Source: Verrucomicrobiota bacterium (GTDB lineage: Bacteria; Verrucomicrobiota; Verrucomicrobiia; Verrucomicrobiales; DEV007). Taken from it: a DNA stretch of 46,254 nucleotides. Below are positions 27,765 through 36,286 of the stretch, one piece after another. Within the stretch, counting starts at the first letter, position 1. Each line of letters begins with the position of its first letter. The notes beneath the pieces were generated by a model that was not told the DNA's origin, ran no database searches, and saw only the letters and a program-made list of their open reading frames with translations. The position numbers and the translations under genes were made by a program. The stretch spans positions 1 to 46,254 of the forward strand of contig JAGWVU010000040.1 of assembly GCA_018970725.1 (NCBI GenBank). The letters are read 5' to 3'.

Positions 27765-28262
27765 ATGGCCCTCGTGAAACGTCGCTTCGGATTCCTCTAC
27801 CCCGCCCTGATCCTGCCACTCTCCGGCCTGTTGGTTTCCTGCCAGCAGGGGACCGCCTCGAAGAACAGCCAGCCAACCCGGTGGGAGGAGCCGGCCCCGG
27901 CGCGCACGGTGGCGGCCGGAGGCGGGGGGACCACCGCTACCGGGCTCCAATATGAAGTGTTGCGGGCGGGGAGCGGGCGCAAGCCGACGCGGCAGGACAC
28001 GGTCAAGGTGCATTATCACGGGACGTTGCTCAACGGAACGGTTTTCGACAGCAGCGTGCAGCGCGGGCAGCCGGCGGTGTTCGGGCTGACCCAGGTGATT
28101 CCGGGGTGGACAGAGGGGCTGCAACTGATGCCGGTGGGGTCGAAGTTCCGCTTCCGGATCCCGCCGCATCTCGGGTATGGGGAACGGGGTTCGCCGCCCA
28201 AGATCGGGCCGAACGAGACCCTGGTGTTCGAGGTGGAACTGCTCGAGATCGTGGGCGGGTGA
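27765..28262 (+). CDS. FKBP-type peptidyl-prolyl isomerase lipoprotein
   Basis: This protein of about 165 residues has an N-terminal lipoprotein signal (LSGLLVSC, lipobox Cys near residue 26). A short flexible Gly/Thr/Ala linker follows, then a single FKBP domain from about residue 60 (GLQYEVLRAGSG) to the end. Active-site features are visible: VKVHYHGTLLNGTVFDSS, the VIPGW tryptophan floor, and IPPHLGYGERG. It should catalyse proline isomerisation in periplasmic protein folding, as Mip/FkpA proteins do, but lacks their N-terminal dimerisation helices. ATG 27765 is used; GTG 27774, with AAGGA at better spacing, is an equally good start. It is divergent from skp. Confidence 0.9.
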   Translation: MALVKRRFGFLYPALILPLSGLLVSCQQGTASKNSQPTRWEEPAPARTVAAGGGGTTATGLQYEVLRAGSGRKPTRQDTVKVHYHGTLLNGTVFDSSVQRGQPAVFGLTQVIPGWTEGLQLMPVGSKFRFRIPPHLGYGERGSPPKIGPNETLVFEVELLEIVGG

Positions 28263-28275
28263 CGGGAGAAATCAC

Positions 28276-28328
28276 AAAATTTTGGAAGTTTTGTTGAATA
28301 TCTATAAATTATAGAAAATATTATATCT
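28276..28328 (+). promoter_or_regulatory. AT-rich promoter region before the DUF3313-like lipoprotein
   Basis: This roughly 55-bp stretch is almost entirely A/T. It contains TATAAA (28304-28309), TTGAAT (28295-28300), the palindrome CAAAATTTTG (28276-28285) and a near-palindrome centred in 28302-28316. A TTTTGG/TATAAA pair at 17 nt spacing is the best -35/-10 guess. The contrast with the flanking sequence is striking. Confidence 0.55.
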
Positions 28329-29081
28329 ATGAAACTTCCGTATGTGTTTGCTGTGGCTCTCGCGGGGTCTTGTCTCATGAGTTGCGAGACCACCTCCCCG
28401 TCCAAGGCCAAATTCCTCTCCTCCTACGACGGTTTGGAGCGGGCGCCCGGACTGGACAACGCGCAGGTCTACCGTGGGGATGCCGAGGATCTGGGGACTT
28501 ACGATCGGGTCTACATCGAGCCGGTGCGGGTGATTGCGAGCGAGAGCGGCACGGGCAAGGCCACGGCGGAGGAGATCCGCACGTTGCGGGCCAAATTCCA
28601 GAGCCAGCTCAAGGCGGAGTTGAGCAAGAGCCATCAGGTGGTGGGTCGTCCCGGGCGGCGAACGCTGGCGGTGCGGACCGCCTTGGTGGAATTGCATCCG
28701 GGGAACCCGGCTCTCTTCCTCGCTTCGTATGCGCCCTATGGCGGGGTGGTCTCCACCGCGGTGGGAATCGCCACCGGGACCAATCTGGGGGCGAGCGCGG
28801 CGGCGGTGCAGGCGGAAGTGGTCGACTCCCGGACGGGCGAGCGATACTTTGCGGTGGTCGATCGCAACCAAGCGGCGAAATGGGCGCCGGGGCAGGGCTT
28901 GACCCGTTGGGGCGCCGCGGAGGCTTCGTTCCGCAAGTGGAGCGGGCAGATCCGCAAGGCGATTGCGGCGACGACCAAGAGCCCCAAGGCGGTGAAGGGA
29001 GCGCGGAAGACCTCCGGGGCAGGGAATCCGGTCCGGACGGCGCAAGCCGTCGCGAAGCCGGGTGCTTGGGCAAAAGGTTGA
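28329..29081 (+). CDS. DUF3313-like lipoprotein
   Basis: This 250-residue protein has a lipoprotein signal with lipobox LMSC (Cys19). The segment SSYDGLERAPG followed by YDRVYIEPVRVIA and a glycine-rich VSTAVGIATGTN stretch resembles the DUF3313 family of small outer-membrane or periplasmic lipoproteins, whose role is unknown. The conserved-looking EVVDSRTGERYFAVVDRNQ strand pair follows. The last 35 residues are Lys/Ala-rich and look disordered. It has its own AT-rich promoter region and no obvious operon partner. The family assignment is moderate; the lipoprotein nature is well supported. Confidence 0.7.
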   Translation: MKLPYVFAVALAGSCLMSCETTSPSKAKFLSSYDGLERAPGLDNAQVYRGDAEDLGTYDRVYIEPVRVIASESGTGKATAEEIRTLRAKFQSQLKAELSKSHQVVGRPGRRTLAVRTALVELHPGNPALFLASYAPYGGVVSTAVGIATGTNLGASAAAVQAEVVDSRTGERYFAVVDRNQAAKWAPGQGLTRWGAAEASFRKWSGQIRKAIAATTKSPKAVKGARKTSGAGNPVRTAQAVAKPGAWAKG

Positions 29082-29133
29082 GCGTCCCGGCGGGTCGCGG
29101 TGAAGAGTGCTTGCCGAGCGCGGTCTTTGAGCC

Positions 29134-30894
29134 ATGATGGGCCGACCGTTTTTCATGGAAGCCTCCTCATCGCGCAAGAAGCCGGAAGAGTTGCGGAGTC
29201 ATCGATTCTTCGGGGTCGATGACCTTCGCGCGTTCGGGCACCGTTCCCGACTCAAGCAGAACGGGCTCAACACGTCCGAATTCGCGGGCAAACCGGTCAT
29301 CGCCATCCTCAACACATGGAGCGACCTGATTCCATGCCATGCCCATTTCCGGCAAAGGGCGGACGAGGTGAAGCGCGGGGTGTGGCAGGCGGGCGGGGTG
29401 CCGGTGGAAGTTCCGGTGCTGGGGATGAGCGAGACGTTCATGAAGCCCTCGGCGATGACTTACCGCAACTTCCTCGCCATGGAAACGGAGGAGGTGTTGC
29501 GGAGCTATCCGATCGATGGGGCGGTGTTGTTGGGCGGGTGCGACAAGACGATGCCCGCCTTGATCATGGGGGCGACGATGGTGGACATCCCGGTGATCTT
29601 TTTGCCGGGGGGGCCGATGGGGCGGAGCAGCTGGCACGGGGAAGCGGTGGCCAGCGGAAGTGACGTCTGGCGGTTTTGGGCGGAGCGGAAAGCGGGAAAC
29701 CTTTCGTGCGAGGCGTGGAACAGTTTCGAGGACCACATCACGGCGGGCCCGGGGCATTGCATGACCATGGGCACGGCTTCGACGATGACGGCGATGATCG
29801 ACGTCCTCGGCTTGACTTTGCCGGGCGCGTCCTCCATTCCGGCGTTGCATGCGGCCCATGCGCGGATGGCGGCGCGGTGCGGCCTGCGGATTGTGGACAT
29901 GGTCTGGGAGGACATCCGCCCGAGCCGGTTCCTGACGCCGCAATCCTTTGAGAACGCGATCACCGCGGACATGGCGATGGGAGGTTCAACGAACGCGATC
30001 GTGCATTTGTTGGCCATGGCGGGGCGTGCCGGGGTGCCGTTGACGTTGGACCGGTTCGACGAGATCTCGCGCCGGACGCGGGTCCTCGCGGACATCAAGC
30101 CTTCGGGCCGTTTCGTGATGGCGGATTTTTTCGATGCGGGCGGTCTGTCCGCCTTGTTGACGCGGATCCGGCATCTGCTGCACCTCGACTGCCCGACGGT
30201 GGCGGGGGTGAGCCTGGGCGAGTCCTTGGAAGGGGCGCGGGTCTGGAACGACGAAGTCATCCGGCCATGGGAAAACCCGGTGTTCGGGGAGGGCGGGACG
30301 GCGGTGCTGCGGGGCAATCTCGCGCCGGACGGGGCGGTGATCAAGCCGTCCGCGGCGGAAGCGCATCTGCTGGTGCATCGGGGGCCGGCGGTGGTTTTCC
30401 GGGATTTGCAGGACATCAAGGCGCGGATTGACGATCCCGCGCTCGGCCTGACGGCGGACCACGTGATCGTGATGCAGAACGGGGGCCCGATCGGGGCGCC
30501 GGGCATGCCGGAATCCGGGCAGCTGCCGTTGCCCAAATATCTGCTGGAGCAAGGCGTGCGCGACATGGTGCGGATTTCCGATGCCCGGATGAGCGGGACG
30601 AGTTACGGGGCTTGCGTGCTGCACGTGGCTCCGGAAGCGGCCGCGGGCGGTCCGCTGGCCTTGGTCCAGGACGGGGATTGGATCGAGCTGGATGTCCCGG
30701 GGCGTCGGCTCCACTGGGAGGTGAGCGAGGAGGAAGCGGCGCGGCGGAGGGCCGAATGGAAAGCGCCGGAGCCTCGTTTTTCCCGCGGCTACGGCAAACT
30801 TTTCGCCGAGGAGGTGACGCAGTCCAACCTCGGCTGTGATTTCCGCTTTTTGCACCACGACGGCTCCCGAACTCCCGACCCTGAAATCCACTGA
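29134..30894 (+). CDS. IlvD/Edd-family sugar-acid dehydratase (pentonate dehydratase-like)
   Basis: This protein of up to 586 residues belongs to the IlvD/Edd iron-sulfur dehydratases. The three cluster cysteines are in place: Cys68 (DLIPCHAHF), Cys136 (GGCDKTMPA) and Cys209 (GPGHCMTMGTAS). The N-terminal ELRSHRFFGVDDLRAFGHRSRLKQNG is characteristic of the arabonate/xylonate/galactonate branch rather than true IlvD, and the adjacent DHDPS-family gene five bases downstream supports a sugar-acid pathway: dehydration to a 2-keto-3-deoxy acid, then further processing. The exact sugar is not determinable. Start options are ATG 29134, 29137 or 29155. If the branch call is wrong it would be dihydroxyacid dehydratase. 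Confidence 0.88.
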   Translation: MMGRPFFMEASSSRKKPEELRSHRFFGVDDLRAFGHRSRLKQNGLNTSEFAGKPVIAILNTWSDLIPCHAHFRQRADEVKRGVWQAGGVPVEVPVLGMSETFMKPSAMTYRNFLAMETEEVLRSYPIDGAVLLGGCDKTMPALIMGATMVDIPVIFLPGGPMGRSSWHGEAVASGSDVWRFWAERKAGNLSCEAWNSFEDHITAGPGHCMTMGTASTMTAMIDVLGLTLPGASSIPALHAAHARMAARCGLRIVDMVWEDIRPSRFLTPQSFENAITADMAMGGSTNAIVHLLAMAGRAGVPLTLDRFDEISRRTRVLADIKPSGRFVMADFFDAGGLSALLTRIRHLLHLDCPTVAGVSLGESLEGARVWNDEVIRPWENPVFGEGGTAVLRGNLAPDGAVIKPSAAEAHLLVHRGPAVVFRDLQDIKARIDDPALGLTADHVIVMQNGGPIGAPGMPESGQLPLPKYLLEQGVRDMVRISDARMSGTSYGACVLHVAPEAAAGGPLALVQDGDWIELDVPGRRLHWEVSEEEAARRRAEWKAPEPRFSRGYGKLFAEEVTQSNLGCDFRFLHHDGSRTPDPEIH

Positions 30895-30899
30895 CCATC

Positions 30900-31826
30900 A
30901 TGCAAACCGTTCCCGTTACCCGACAGCATCTCCTCGGCTCCGTGATTGCGGTGCCGCCCCTGGCGCGCCATGCCGACCTGACCTTGAACCGTGAGGCCAA
31001 CCGGCGGATCATCCGGCACATCGAGGCGGGGGGCGTGACCACCTTCCTTTACGGTGGCAACGCGAACTTCTACCACATCCGTCCCAGTGAGTTCGGCGCC
31101 GCGCTGGATCTTTTGGCGGAGGAAGCGGGGGCCGGTTCCCTCGTGATCCCCTCCGTGGGGCCTTGTTACGGGACCATGATGGACCAGGCCACGATCCTCC
31201 GGGGTCATGAATTCCCCACGGTCATGGTGCTGCCGATGCAGGGCGTCCTGACCGACGACGGCGTGGCCACCGGGTTCCGTCATTTCGTGGAAGCCTTCGG
31301 GCAGCCCTCCGTACTCTATTTGAAGGACGAAGGCTATTTGCGTCCGGCCACGGCGGCGAAGCTGGTGCGGGACGGTCTGGTCTCGTTCATCAAATACGCG
31401 ATCGTCCGCGAGGATCCGGCCCGGGATCCCTATCTCAGCGAGCTGCTCGGCTTGATCGGCGGGGATCTCGTGGTGAGCGGGATCGGTGAGCAACCGGCCA
31501 TCATTCATGTGCGGGACTTCGGTCTCACCGGCTACACGTCCGGTTGCGTTTGCCTTGCTCCGGATCTTTCCCGGCGCATGTTGTTGGCGGTGCAGGCCGG
31601 TGCGTGGGAGGAGGCGGAGGGGATTCGCGAGATCTTCCGGCCCTTGGAAGATCTGCGGAACGCGATCCATCCGATCCGGGTCCTGCACGAGGCGGTCGCG
31701 CTGGCGGGCATTGCGGACACCGGTGAACTGCTGCCCCTCATGAGCCGGGTGGTGGAAGCGGACCGGGAGCGCATTGCGTCCGCGGCCAAGGCCCTTTTGG
31801 CCGCCGGGTCGACGGTCCTGTCTTGA
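30900..31826 (+). CDS. Dihydrodipicolinate synthase-family aldolase/dehydratase
   Basis: This 308-residue TIM-barrel protein belongs to the DapA/NAL superfamily. Lys165 in SFIKYAIVRE is the Schiff-base lysine, and Tyr140 in VLYLKDEG matches the catalytic tyrosine position. The GGVTTFLYGGNANFYHI segment corresponds to the substrate loop but differs from the GTTGE of true DapA, so a 2-keto-3-deoxy sugar-acid dehydratase or aldolase is more likely than lysine biosynthesis. It starts five bases after the dehydratase stop, so the two are cotranscribed and probably act in sequence. Whether it splits or dehydrates its substrate cannot be read from the sequence. Confidence 0.83.
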   Translation: MQTVPVTRQHLLGSVIAVPPLARHADLTLNREANRRIIRHIEAGGVTTFLYGGNANFYHIRPSEFGAALDLLAEEAGAGSLVIPSVGPCYGTMMDQATILRGHEFPTVMVLPMQGVLTDDGVATGFRHFVEAFGQPSVLYLKDEGYLRPATAAKLVRDGLVSFIKYAIVREDPARDPYLSELLGLIGGDLVVSGIGEQPAIIHVRDFGLTGYTSGCVCLAPDLSRRMLLAVQAGAWEEAEGIREIFRPLEDLRNAIHPIRVLHEAVALAGIADTGELLPLMSRVVEADRERIASAAKALLAAGSTVLS

Positions 31827-31858
31827 ACCCCGGAGGTTTTCGGAGTATCAAGAGAGAC

Positions 31859-32362
31859 ATGCGAAACTGCTGGTGGGTGTTCGTCCTCGTATTGTTCGGG
31901 GCGGGCTCGATGGCCTCGGGCAAGAAGGGGACCTCGGTCCTCCTCTCCTTTCATTTGGAAACCGGCAAGGACGATTGGCCGAAGAACGCGCAAGCGGTGA
32001 AGATGGGTGAACCGGCCCAGCAATATTACTTCAAGCTGATCCCGGTGATCACGGACGGGGAAATCAAGTGGTTCTCCCCGTTCATCTCCGAGGACGGAGT
32101 GACTTATGGGTGCGCCTTCAAGCTCTCCCAGCACGGGGCCAACATCCTGCAACAGGTCACTTCCGCCCCGGAGAACCACGGGAAGCTCCTCGCCAGCAAC
32201 GTGCAGCCCCTCGATCCCGAGAGCGGGCCTTTGCGCAGCTACGTGCAGATCGACCGCCGGGTGGACGACGGCATTCTCGTGGTTTGGGACGGGTTCACGG
32301 ACCGGCACCTGCGGTTGTTTGCGGAGCGTTTTCCGCATGCCCGGGATGTGGGGGCGCGCTGA
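31859..32362 (+). CDS. Secreted protein of unknown function
   Basis: This 167-residue protein was not recognised. It has an N-terminal signal sequence (WWVFVLVLFGAGSMASG). The mature part looks mainly beta-stranded with no cysteines beyond the signal region apart from one in YGCAFKL. It carries KGTSVLLSFHLETGKDDWPKNAQ and a C-terminal DRHLRLFAERFPHARDV helix. ATG 31859 is preferred over an in-frame TTG at 31823 because it gives a clean signal peptide after an AGAGAG ribosome site. It lies 32 bp after the aldolase gene and 10 bp before the M23 peptidase, so a link to the envelope peptidase is plausible but unproven. Confidence 0.7.
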   Translation: MRNCWWVFVLVLFGAGSMASGKKGTSVLLSFHLETGKDDWPKNAQAVKMGEPAQQYYFKLIPVITDGEIKWFSPFISEDGVTYGCAFKLSQHGANILQQVTSAPENHGKLLASNVQPLDPESGPLRSYVQIDRRVDDGILVVWDGFTDRHLRLFAERFPHARDVGAR

Positions 32363-32372
32363 AGGGCAGGGA

Positions 32373-33404
32373 ATGAACCGGTTGTTTTCCCTCGCCCTGC
32401 TCCTGCCCGCGCTCGCCGCGCTCTTTCCGGCGGATTCCGCGGCGTGGGAACTGCAGTTGCCGACCGTGAACCGGGCCATTTTTTCGGACGATCCCTCCGC
32501 CTTCTACATGTATACCGACCGGAATTTCGAGGGAGTGAAAAGCCAGCCGTGGACGGCTGGTCAATACGGGTTCGTGCGGGACCAGAAACGGACCGCCGCC
32601 GGGGTGATCCTGACCAAGTTCCACGAGGGGCTGGACATCAAACCGGTGAAACGGGACGGGAAGGGGGTTCCCCTGGACCTGGTGCATCCGATTTCCGCCG
32701 GGACGGTGGTGCATGTCTCGACCGAGCCGAACCAGTCCAGTTATGGAAAATATGTGGTGATCCGGCATGATTGGCCGGAAGGTCCCCTTTACAGCCTTTA
32801 CGCGCACCTCATGGAGACCCGGGTCCGGACCGGGGCGAAGGTGGGGCCGCAAGACCCCGTCGGGCGCTTGGGTTACACGGGGGAGGGGATCGACCGGGTC
32901 CGGGCGCATCTCCACCTCGAGCTGAACCTGATGCTCAGTGAGCGCTTCGAGAGCTGGCACGCGTCGCGTTTCCAGACGCCCAACCATCATGGGAACTACA
33001 ACGGGCTCAACTTGGTGGGTCTGGATCTGGCGCGCCTTTATTTCGAGCTTCGTGAGGATCCCGCGTTGACCCTCGCTTCGTTCCTCGGCCGGGAACGGGT
33101 GCATCACAAGGTCAGGGTGCCGGCCGCCGGGAAATTCCCGTTGCTGGCCCGCTATCCGTTTTTGCGGAAGGGGCCGGGGGCGGCGAATCCGGAGTCCTGG
33201 GAGATTCATTTCAACCGGTCCGGCGTCCCGCTCGGATTCCATCCTTCCTCCATTCCCACCGGGGAGCCGGTGGTCGTCTGGGTGGAGCCAAGCAAGACCT
33301 ATCACGCCTACCTGACCCGCGGCCGGTTGAGCGGTTCCGGCTCCACCGCCACGCTCAGTTCCAGCGGGCTGAGTTACCTGAGTCTCGTCACCGGACGATT
33401 TTAA
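32373..33404 (+). CDS. M23-family metallopeptidase (peptidoglycan endopeptidase-like)
   Basis: This 343-residue protein has a signal peptide (1-23). Its LytM-type catalytic domain (about 75-195) has an intact zinc site: His84 and Asp88 in FHEGLDI, the conserved SLYAHL with His145, and His181 in the HLH motif at 179-181. Such enzymes cut peptide cross-links in peptidoglycan or, when degenerate, activate amidases; here all ligands are present. The C-terminal 130 residues form an extra beta-rich region not recognised. The long open frame starting at 32106 overlaps the previous gene; the ATG at 32373 after AGGG is the real start. It ends about 110 bp before kdsA. Confidence 0.87.
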   Translation: MNRLFSLALLLPALAALFPADSAAWELQLPTVNRAIFSDDPSAFYMYTDRNFEGVKSQPWTAGQYGFVRDQKRTAAGVILTKFHEGLDIKPVKRDGKGVPLDLVHPISAGTVVHVSTEPNQSSYGKYVVIRHDWPEGPLYSLYAHLMETRVRTGAKVGPQDPVGRLGYTGEGIDRVRAHLHLELNLMLSERFESWHASRFQTPNHHGNYNGLNLVGLDLARLYFELREDPALTLASFLGRERVHHKVRVPAAGKFPLLARYPFLRKGPGAANPESWEIHFNRSGVPLGFHPSSIPTGEPVVVWVEPSKTYHAYLTRGRLSGSGSTATLSSSGLSYLSLVTGRF

Positions 33405-33512
33405 GGATTGGTGGAAAACCTTCAGGGGTCCGTGGGAGTTTGTCTCCGCGGACTTTCCCCACCGAAAAAGGTTGCGGCCTGACGTTCCTCCCCCTTTGAT
33501 GAGGACTCCCAG

Positions 33513-34367
33513 ATGAGAGAACTTCCCCGAATCGAGATCGACGGCCGGACGGTGATGGACGGTGAGGAACCCGTGTTCATTCTCGGGCCCTGTGTCATGG
33601 AGTCGGAGGAATTCGTCTGGCGGATGGCTCGGGCCTTGAAGGAGATCGCCAACGAGCTGGGGATCCGGTGGGTCTTCAAGGCCTCTTACGACAAGGCGAA
33701 CCGGACCTCGCACTCCTCCTTCCGGGGGACGGACTGCCATGAGGGATGTCAGGTTCTCGGGGAAATCGGGAAGCAACTGCAGGTGCCCGTGACCACCGAC
33801 GTCCATTCCCCGGAAGAGGCGGACATCGCCGCGGAATTCGTCGATATCCTCCAAATTCCGGCCTTCTTGTGCCGGCAGACGGATTTGATCGAGCGGGCCG
33901 CGCGCACCGGGCGGGTCGTGAACGTGAAGAAAGGGCAGTTTCTCGCGCCCTGGGACGTGGAGGCGATCGCGGAGAAATTGCGCTATTTCGGGAACGAACG
34001 CTTCTTCTTTACGGAACGGGGCGCGTCCTTTGGTTACAACAACCTCGTCGCGGACATGCGCTCGCTTCACTGGATCCGGGAAGCGGGGTCCCGGATTGTC
34101 TTTGACGCGACGCACTCCGTGCAACGGCCCGGCGGGGAGGGGACCCGTTCGGGCGGGGACCGCAAGCTGGCCCCGGTGTTGGCCCGGGCGGCGGTGGCGG
34201 CCGGCTGTGACGGGGTCTTCATCGAGACCCATTTCAATCCGGACGAGGCGCTTTCGGACGGTCCCAACCAGATTCCCATCGATCAGTTGAAGACGCTGCT
34301 GGTGACCCTCGTCGAACTGCACCGGGTGAGCCGGATGTCGGTCCTGAATTCCCTGTGCAGCCTGTGA
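33513..34367 (+). CDS. kdsA: 3-deoxy-8-phosphooctulonate synthase (KDO-8-P synthase)
   Basis: This 284-residue protein has the standard length. It condenses phosphoenolpyruvate with arabinose-5-phosphate in KDO synthesis for LPS. Signatures: ILGPCVMESEE, FKASYDKANRTS, VDILQIPAFLCRQTDL, NVKKGQFLAPWD, ERGASFGYNNLV and VFDATHSVQRPGG. Cys27 in GPCVMES is the metal-ligand cysteine of the metal-dependent class (the metal-independent class has Asn there); the other ligands, in THSVQ, FIETHFNP and ALSDGPNQ, are present. A strong GAGGA ribosome site lies 7 nt before the ATG at 33513. It leads an LPS-export operon and its TGA overlaps the lptC start (GTGA). Confidence 0.97.
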   Translation: MRELPRIEIDGRTVMDGEEPVFILGPCVMESEEFVWRMARALKEIANELGIRWVFKASYDKANRTSHSSFRGTDCHEGCQVLGEIGKQLQVPVTTDVHSPEEADIAAEFVDILQIPAFLCRQTDLIERAARTGRVVNVKKGQFLAPWDVEAIAEKLRYFGNERFFFTERGASFGYNNLVADMRSLHWIREAGSRIVFDATHSVQRPGGEGTRSGGDRKLAPVLARAAVAAGCDGVFIETHFNPDEALSDGPNQIPIDQLKTLLVTLVELHRVSRMSVLNSLCSL

Positions 34368-34906
34368 CCACGCTTCTTTCCAGAGATTGGATGTCCCGCG
34401 CGGCGGTGCTCACGGGGTTGTGGGCCACGGTGCTGACCGGGGGGGAAGGCCCGCGGGAACAGGGGGCGACCATCACGTTGCCGGGCGGCGGCACCAGGGA
34501 GGACGCGGGATTTGATTTGTTTCCGGTGGGCAAACCTTGGAGGGACGTGCGCGTCCCGCGTTACGATGATCAAGATCGGCTGGCATCCATCATGCATTCC
34601 GAGACCCTGACGCGGGAGTCGCGTCAGTTGTTGCAGATGGAAGGCCTCACCCTGGCGATGTTCGAGCCGGACCGGACCCTGTCCCTCCGCTTGAAGACGG
34701 CCAAGGGAATTTACGATCTGGGGACCAAGGAACTGAAAACGCGGACCAAGACCTTCATCGAGCATCCCCGGTTCGACATGCAGGGGGACAGCTTGGTTTT
34801 TGACACCCAATCCGGCAAAGGTAAATTGAACGGAAACGTCGAAATGGTGATCTACGCTTCGTCCCTCGAAAAGTTCCAGCCGCCGGGTGGGCTGTCAGGT
34901 CAATGA
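34364..34906 (+). CDS. lptC: LptC-like LPS export component
   Basis: This protein of about 180 residues has an N-terminal anchor (SRAAVLTGLWATVLTGG). The LptC/OstA-like beta-jellyroll follows (about 65-170: SIMHSETLTRESRQLLQMEGLTLAMFEPD, then TAKGIYDLGTKELKT and GDSLVFDTQSGKGKLNGNVEMVIY). LptC links the LptBFG transporter to LptA in the periplasm. Sequence similarity across this family is low, so the call leans on position: it overlaps kdsA (GTGA) and lptA (ATGA). Alternative starts are GTG 34355 and ATG 34391; 34364 is chosen for the coupling. lptF and lptG are not in the window. Confidence 0.75.
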   Translation: MTTLLSRDWMSRAAVLTGLWATVLTGGEGPREQGATITLPGGGTREDAGFDLFPVGKPWRDVRVPRYDDQDRLASIMHSETLTRESRQLLQMEGLTLAMFEPDRTLSLRLKTAKGIYDLGTKELKTRTKTFIEHPRFDMQGDSLVFDTQSGKGKLNGNVEMVIYASSLEKFQPPGGLSGQ

Positions 34907-36207
34907 AACCGGATCGTTCTGCACGGATGAAACGCATCGTCTTCCTCATCGCGGCTCTGGTCGGCTGCCTTTCGCCCGGCCGGGTCGCGGCTCAGAGCGG
35001 GGCGGATCGCCGTCCGGTTCCTTCCAACCGTTCGACTCCCTCCGCGCCGCGCAAGCAGCCGGTCCGGCTCAGCAAGTTGTTCGAACGTCAATCCTCCTTG
35101 AGCCCGGAGGTGAAGCAGAAGGCGGCGGAGGCCGTTTCCGCCGTGACGGAGGATCCGGAGACCATGAAGGCGCTCGAAGAGGCCGCCAATTCCCTGATCA
35201 AGGCGTCCGGCGTCAAGGTGGACACCGCGGCGACCCCGAAAACCGCCGCGCCCGCCACCGCGACCACCCCGCTCACCGCCGTCGCCCCGACCCCTCCGAA
35301 ACCGGACGCCCCGGTGGCTCCGAAATCCGCGACGCCCGGGCCGGCCAAGATGGAAACCTCCGCCTTGAATCTCGATGCCGAAAGCCTTCTCTCCGGCTTG
35401 GACGCGGAGAAAGTCATCTCGGAGGGAGCCAGGATTTTGGACTCCGCCTTGCCTGCGGCCAAGACGGCCAAGGTTGATCTCGGCAAACTGGCCCCGGCGA
35501 TGGCGGCGGTGGCCCCCGGTTTGCAAGAAGCCGCGGCCCCGGTCCTGCGGCAGGTAATGAAGGATCATCCGATCGCGGCCAGCACGCCTCCGGCCGCTCC
35601 GAAGCCGGACAGCGGGGTGCGCCTCCTGCCCTCCGGACCCGCGGTGCCGATTCCGAGCGATCCGTTGCCCAACCGCATTCCCCGGCCTGATGTGGATACC
35701 TCGGTGAAGCCGACGCGGATCACCGCGGGCCGGGCGGAGTTCGATGCCAAGACCAACGTGGTCACCTTTGAGGACAACGTGGAGTTGGATCACGTGGAGT
35801 TCCGCCTCACCTGTGACATTCTGGTGGCGGAACTGAACAATCCCGACAAGGCGGCCCAAGTCGGAGCCCCGGGGAAGGACGAGAAGAATCCTCAGGCGGC
35901 CGCGGCCCGGGTGGCGGCCGGAGGATTGAAATCCGCGACGGCCACCGGGTATGTGGTCATCGAGAAATTGACCCCGGAGGGCAGTCAGGTGGCCAAATCC
36001 CGCAAGACGGTTTACGATGTCACCACCGGGATCGTGACCCTCAGCGAGTATCCGGTGCTGGATGACGGGAAGAATCTGGTCCGCGGCAAAGAGGCCTGGA
36101 CGCGCATCCTCCTGAGTCCGGATGGCAAATACAAAGTGGATGGTCCGGCGACTTTCGAGCTGGTCACTTCCGACAACCAACTCCCCAAACCGGGGCGGAA
36201 ACCCTGA
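34903..36207 (+). CDS. lptA: LptA/OstA-domain periplasmic LPS transport protein with long low-complexity N-terminus
   Basis: This 434-residue protein is more than twice the usual LptA size. The signal peptide covers about 9-30. A 235-residue Ala/Pro/Lys-rich region (31-265) with a short helical segment follows. The OstA/LptA jellyroll (about 270-420) then begins at TRITAGRAEFDAKTNVVTFEDNVELDH and ends in GKYKVDGPATFEL. LptA forms the bridge carrying LPS across the periplasm; the extension is probably disordered and could interact with cell wall or partners. ATG 34903 overlaps the lptC stop (ATGA); ATG 34927 would also leave a full signal peptide. It is followed by lptB 79 bp later. Confidence 0.83.
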   Translation: MKPDRSARMKRIVFLIAALVGCLSPGRVAAQSGADRRPVPSNRSTPSAPRKQPVRLSKLFERQSSLSPEVKQKAAEAVSAVTEDPETMKALEEAANSLIKASGVKVDTAATPKTAAPATATTPLTAVAPTPPKPDAPVAPKSATPGPAKMETSALNLDAESLLSGLDAEKVISEGARILDSALPAAKTAKVDLGKLAPAMAAVAPGLQEAAAPVLRQVMKDHPIAASTPPAAPKPDSGVRLLPSGPAVPIPSDPLPNRIPRPDVDTSVKPTRITAGRAEFDAKTNVVTFEDNVELDHVEFRLTCDILVAELNNPDKAAQVGAPGKDEKNPQAAAARVAAGGLKSATATGYVVIEKLTPEGSQVAKSRKTVYDVTTGIVTLSEYPVLDDGKNLVRGKEAWTRILLSPDGKYKVDGPATFELVTSDNQLPKPGRKP

Positions 36208-36286
36208 TTTCCCGGCGGCCAAGGAGCGGTCCGGCTTCCGGGCCGTGCCGCCTTGAAAGGGATTCCTCTCCCAGCTCGCGACTCCC

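Noticed and set aside
33472-33500. TTGCGG-N17-TTTGAT as a kdsA promoter
   Set aside because: Transcription would begin after the strong GAGGA ribosome site at 33501-33505, leaving it untranscribed.
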